Below, one piece after another: positions 60,273 to 64,000 of a stretch of 64,000 nt of DNA (position 1 is its first letter; every line of letters begins with the position of its first letter). The DNA lies in assembly GCA_949361645.1 (NCBI GenBank), contig OX442426.1, positions 4,949,327 to 5,013,326 of the forward strand, in the 5' to 3' direction. The stretch is from Spongilla lacustris (Eukaryota; Porifera; Demospongiae; Spongillida; Spongillidae). A program made the translations under genes and the position numbers. The notes beneath the pieces were generated by a model. That model saw only the letters and a program-made list of their open reading frames with translations. It ran no database searches and was not told the origin of the DNA.

Positions 60273-61548
60273 ATGTGGATTAAACATTGCTCATTGCTGA
60301 TTGTGATTGCAAGTGGGTCATGTTTGTACGTGTATATAAATGTACATACAGATGCACTTGTACTGCTGCTACACGTACATGTGCACATACATGTACATTG
60401 TCTATATTTTAGTACTGACAACTTTCATGAATTCTTTTCCATGACAAGTACACATACAAGGGATTGCTGCATGTTCATTTGGAAATGACCTCAATCAGCT
60501 TACACCCTCATCACAAAGCGGTCTTATTGTGAATACGAATACAGCAAATGTAGCACAGTGTCCAGGGTATGCTACCACATGGAACATGTGTTTCTACAAT
60601 TCAACCACTGACCAGTCAAGCATATACACAGTGTACCTTGGTGTTTATAGGCCATCTTCATCAGGACCTAAGCAGTACAACCTAGTCTCAGGAGCACCTT
60701 CTACAATATCAACACCTCAACAATTACTCAACTACTCCTGCATCAGTTACTCAATGACACAGTCTCAGCAGTTCATGGTACAAAGTGGAGATATTATTGC
60801 AGCATGTGTGCAACCATTTGGTAGTGGTCGTCTAGGTATTGTAGCCAGTACTAGTGGTTCAACAAAAATACCAGTGAAGCCATTGCCAATGCCAATGCCA
60901 CCAATGATGAGTGCTATGTGTGGACCATTATCATCAACACTACCAAGCCCTATTACAGGAACAGGATTCACACAACTACGCATAGCTCTCCATGTATCAC
61001 TTGGTATGTCATATTCCTGATGTGCACTTTACCATCCTTTAGTGATGTGTTCATTTAGATGTCAATGAGTGTGCAGTGAACAATGGAGTGATGAACTGCT
61101 TAGGTGAGCATGGAAATTAGGAATACATGTACATGTAAATGCTAAATTGCCACATCATTACTTTACTTGCTTGTATTTGTATGTATCTAAAAGCAGCTAT
61201 CACTTCAAGCACTGTTCCTACAAGCACTGTTCCTACAAGCATTGTTCCTACAAGCACTGTTCCTACAAACACTGTTCCTACAAGCACTGTTCCTACAAGC
61301 ATTGTTCCTACAAACACTATTCCTACAAGCACTGTTCCTACAAGCTCTACTGGTGAGGCACTTGTAAATTATATGTTCTTGAATCATCTTTACTTGCCAT
61401 TGGTACATGTACATAACCATAAATGTGCGTCAGCATCATGTACTTACATGTACACCTTTGGTGCCATTAATGTATACATGGATTAATAACATGTATTGTG
61501 GTCGTTGCAGGATTGCTTATGCCTGTAAAATATAATCCTGTCCAATAG
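60273..61548 (+). CDS. secreted protein with mucin-like repeat exon
   Basis: Model: exons 60273-60321, 60461-61003, 61059-61103, 61197-61352 and 61511-61548 (TAG), 276 residues. All four introns are phase 1 with GT-AG ends, typical of modular extracellular proteins. Residues 1-16 (MWIKHCSLLIVIASGS) look like a signal peptide. Exon 2 has CSFGNDLNQLTPSS, CPGYATTWNMCFYN, IYTVYLGVYRPSS and VQSGDIIAACVQPFGSG, a domain I associate with sponge secreted or receptor proteins of unknown role. Exon 3 is the first 15 residues of a calcium-binding EGF-type domain (DVNECAVNNG). Exon 4 is about ten STVPT repeats, probably O-glycosylated. Exon 5 is a 12-residue tail. No membrane segment is seen. The exon 1 donor (GTTTGT or GTACGT) and the exon 2 acceptor are the weakest points. 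Exon 3 being only part of an EGF domain is odd. Confidence 0.65.
61208..61345 (+). repeat. 15-bp coding tandem repeat (STVPT)
   Basis: About nine units of AGCACTGTTCCTACA, with variants changing one residue (Ile or Asn), all in frame with the exon at 61197-61352. Confidence 0.85.
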
Positions 61549-62179
61549 AATTGACCAATTGACAATATGAACTACATTTATTTCTAATAAGGAATTTAGA
61601 TTTGATGATTGGCAATTGTTTTAATGATTCACCGGCATATAAAACCCCTGAGGATTAATCATTGGGCTTTACATGGTCCGTGATAGCATTGCCGCAATGC
61701 ATTGTAAAGAAGAAAAAAAAGATGATAAAACCATCTGCAGAAAAAGAGCTTTTAAACAGGTACATTTACAATGAAAATGAAGTACATTGTACTTGCATGT
61801 AGTTTAGAGAATTAAGCAAAGATGGATCAGATAAACAAAAGTGCCATGACTGAGGAGGAGATAACAGAGATACATGTACATGTAGGCAACATAATGCAGG
61901 TGATGTATTTCATTGTGCATGTACATATCCTACAACAAATTTTCTTCTTGGGAATGGCATACGTCAAATCATGTGGATTGCTTTACCTTTCTTTCTGTTG
62001 CATGAAAATTCTTCACCCTTAATTAAAATACTGGCCCAGAACAGAGTTGTGATAAATGCTGTAACATCTCCTATTTTGTTCATGCAAATGAAGTCATATA
62101 CGAATGGCAGTTGAATGCAAGTGCTTAGCAAATTAATTTAATTATTTACTCACTGCTGCCTGCCTACTGATATCTGTGT

Positions 62180-63930
62180 TTAGCACACCATTGATGCCAC
62201 AGAGACTCCTGTGCAGACTGCACTTCTCACTTACATGTACCTCAAGACAGCTGTTAATCTCCTTGCATCAGGGAGAGCTCCATCTCAACTGTCTGTCTTC
62301 CTTGCTGGTTAACTGCTGTGAATAAATCTTAGGCAGGTTGCCCCTGGATGTTCAGCCCATTGCTGTTGGAGAAACCCTCGGATGCGTTGGAAGAACCCCC
62401 CACGTGCCTGACAGGAAAGTGCCTTTGTGCTGCGAGAAAGTGCAAGGCAGTGGAGTTCTTCCAACCACAGCAATTTGGTGTGGCATGCCCTTTTGGTACA
62501 GAGGAAATTGCCAATGGGGTCATGAGTTGTATTGAGGAGCATTGGTCTGATTCTGAATTTGCATTTCTCAAGGTAGATGTAAACATTTAACATGGTGTCA
62601 TGTCAGGCCCACTTGTCTGTGGTTAACAATCATTTTCCAGAGTTACTGTTTGTGCAACATCCACTGTTTGGGCACACCATGTGTCATTTGTATAGTGTGA
62701 ATTTGGAGTTCAGCAAGGGGATCTCTACTATGACCTCCTTTTTTTTACCTGGTCTTGAACTTGCTGATTTCTGCAATAACTAAAGAGGAGGCTTGTTCCC
62801 ATCTTGAATTCCATGTCTGGTATCATGATGGTGAAGTGCTGGCTGGTCCCATATCTGCAGTGCATACATGTAGGGCATTGATATTGATCAAAGAAATTGG
62901 TCCATCACTTGGTCTCTATGTGAATGTTTCGAAATGTGAGCTGTTCAGCCGCAGTGACCTCAGCTTGCTTCCATCTGGTATGAAGCAGTCTCACAATCCT
63001 AACATTGAAATCTTCATGCAGCCTTTATCTCCAGGAAGCAGCTTGAGGCCAGATTCATTGAAAGACTTGAAGAGGTTGGTGCAGTGGACCATCAGATTGC
63101 CTTAACACTGTGGTGGGTCCTGTTGGCTTGTACATCTAGCCCATACCACTCCTCCTTCACTTCTCTTCAGCTTTTTGATCAGGATGTTTGCATATGTTTT
63201 TCATCATGCAGCACAGCCCAGCTAAAACCTTAGCAGAGGTGGATTTGACATTAGGTCGTTGTAACTCCACTCACCTGCAGCATTTATTGCATCTCTAGGC
63301 TCCTCTGGCTATGGCTTCCATTCCAATCACCATCTCTCTTGCACAGTACGTAGAATCATTCAATGAATATGAACATATACATGTATTTCCCTCTGATACA
63401 AATTCAAACTGATCGAGGCTTTACTTTCATCTTCGCTCCATCAAAAGATTCTTTATTGACAACCCCTCTTCAATCATCTTCTGGTTGCTTCATCTATTGC
63501 TGACAAGGCTCTCCTGCTATCTGTCTCTTCCCCACATGCTGCATCATGGCTGTCTCTGTGAGGGTCTTGGCCTTCATCTCAAGCCCTCAGTATTCCAGGT
63601 AGCCATCAAATGGTGATTTGATTAGGACACCTGTAATGGCTACCAGTGTGCCCTGTTCCCAGCCAGCTCACTACATGTACATCCCCTTGGTCACCATGCC
63701 ACAACATGCAAATAAAGGAGACATGGTCAATTGTCACAACCAACTGCGCAATGTGTTGGTGGAGACTGGCATGCTGTAGAGCCCACTTGAGCATGAAGGT
63801 GGAGATGGCTAGCAACCTTACTTCTGATCATTATAACTCATGCCCTGCAGACATTTTGCTACCCAACTGGGCCCTTTAGCTTGGTAAGCAGGATGCCTTT
63901 GACATCACAGTGACATCACTGCTAAATCCA
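62180..63930 (+). pseudogene. non-LTR retrotransposon ORF, degenerate (copy C)
   Basis: Recognisable pieces in order: NLLASG (about 62255); DVQPIAVGET and KCLCAARKCKAVEFF (62345-62470); GVACPFGTEE and CIEEHWSDSEFAFLKVDV (to 62585); FHVWYHDGEVLAGP (about 62810-62850), where the catalytic YxDD has become YHDG; LGLYVNVSKCELFSRSDLSL (to 62965); and LGHHATTCK (about 63685-63715). Frames change repeatedly. It is clearly older than copies A and B and on the opposite strand. Confidence 0.7.
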
Positions 63931-64000
63931 AACGTTTTATCAGTAGATGGATGTCAGCTGGGGCACAGAGGAGCAAATATACATGTATAGAGAAAATGAC

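Overview
The window is AT-rich animal DNA with spliced genes, heavy transposon load, microsatellites, long poly-G/poly-C runs and one 200-base N gap (19655-19854). Three things point to an early-branching marine animal, most likely a demosponge: a chloride-transporter gene of the CLC-6 type with animal-style introns, a secreted protein with a 'VYLGVYRP' domain of a kind I associate with sponge secreted proteins, and a cysteine-rich secreted family present as a local duplicate. The species call is inference.

Layout. 939-1857 (-) is a broken copy of a secreted cysteine-rich gene whose intact sister lies at 17524-18447 (-). About 15 kb of nested mobile elements separate them: 3' fragments and two large broken copies of a non-LTR retrotransposon with a restriction-like endonuclease-type C-terminus (2261-6901 and 10375-12970), three small terminal-inverted-repeat or foldback elements (7044-7878, 8270-9093, 9463-10255), and a Ty3/Gypsy element resembling the Gmr1 lineage (12978-17289, target duplication ATACC), itself invaded by two hAT-like elements. 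From 18610 to 25251 runs a 6.6 kb block bounded by near-identical 43-bp inverted repeats. It holds palindromes, inverted arrays of GTCC/GGAC units and the assembly gap. 25.2-28 kb has a decayed hAT transposase and a 27-bp minisatellite.

28351-55117 (-) is the main gene: a CLC-6-like endosomal/lysosomal Cl-/H+ exchanger. I could follow 21 coding exons in unbroken frame (845 codons plus stop). The first exon was not found. Two of its introns use GC donors. The introns carry a nearly intact 4 kb DDE transposon (30942-34892), two copies of a repeat ending in a 296-bp palindrome, several small inverted-repeat elements, and many TACATG/ATGTAC tracts.

Downstream of that gene's 5' end, 56857-58178 (-) holds three phase-compatible exons of an unrecognised gene. 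60273-61548 (+) is a five-exon secreted protein gene with a mucin-like repeat exon. A degenerate third retrotransposon copy (62180-63930, +) closes the window.

The host genes show no sign of acting together. The main theme is repeated insertion: the duplicated secreted gene was pulled apart by elements, and the CLC gene was lengthened by insertions in its introns without visible damage to its coding frame.
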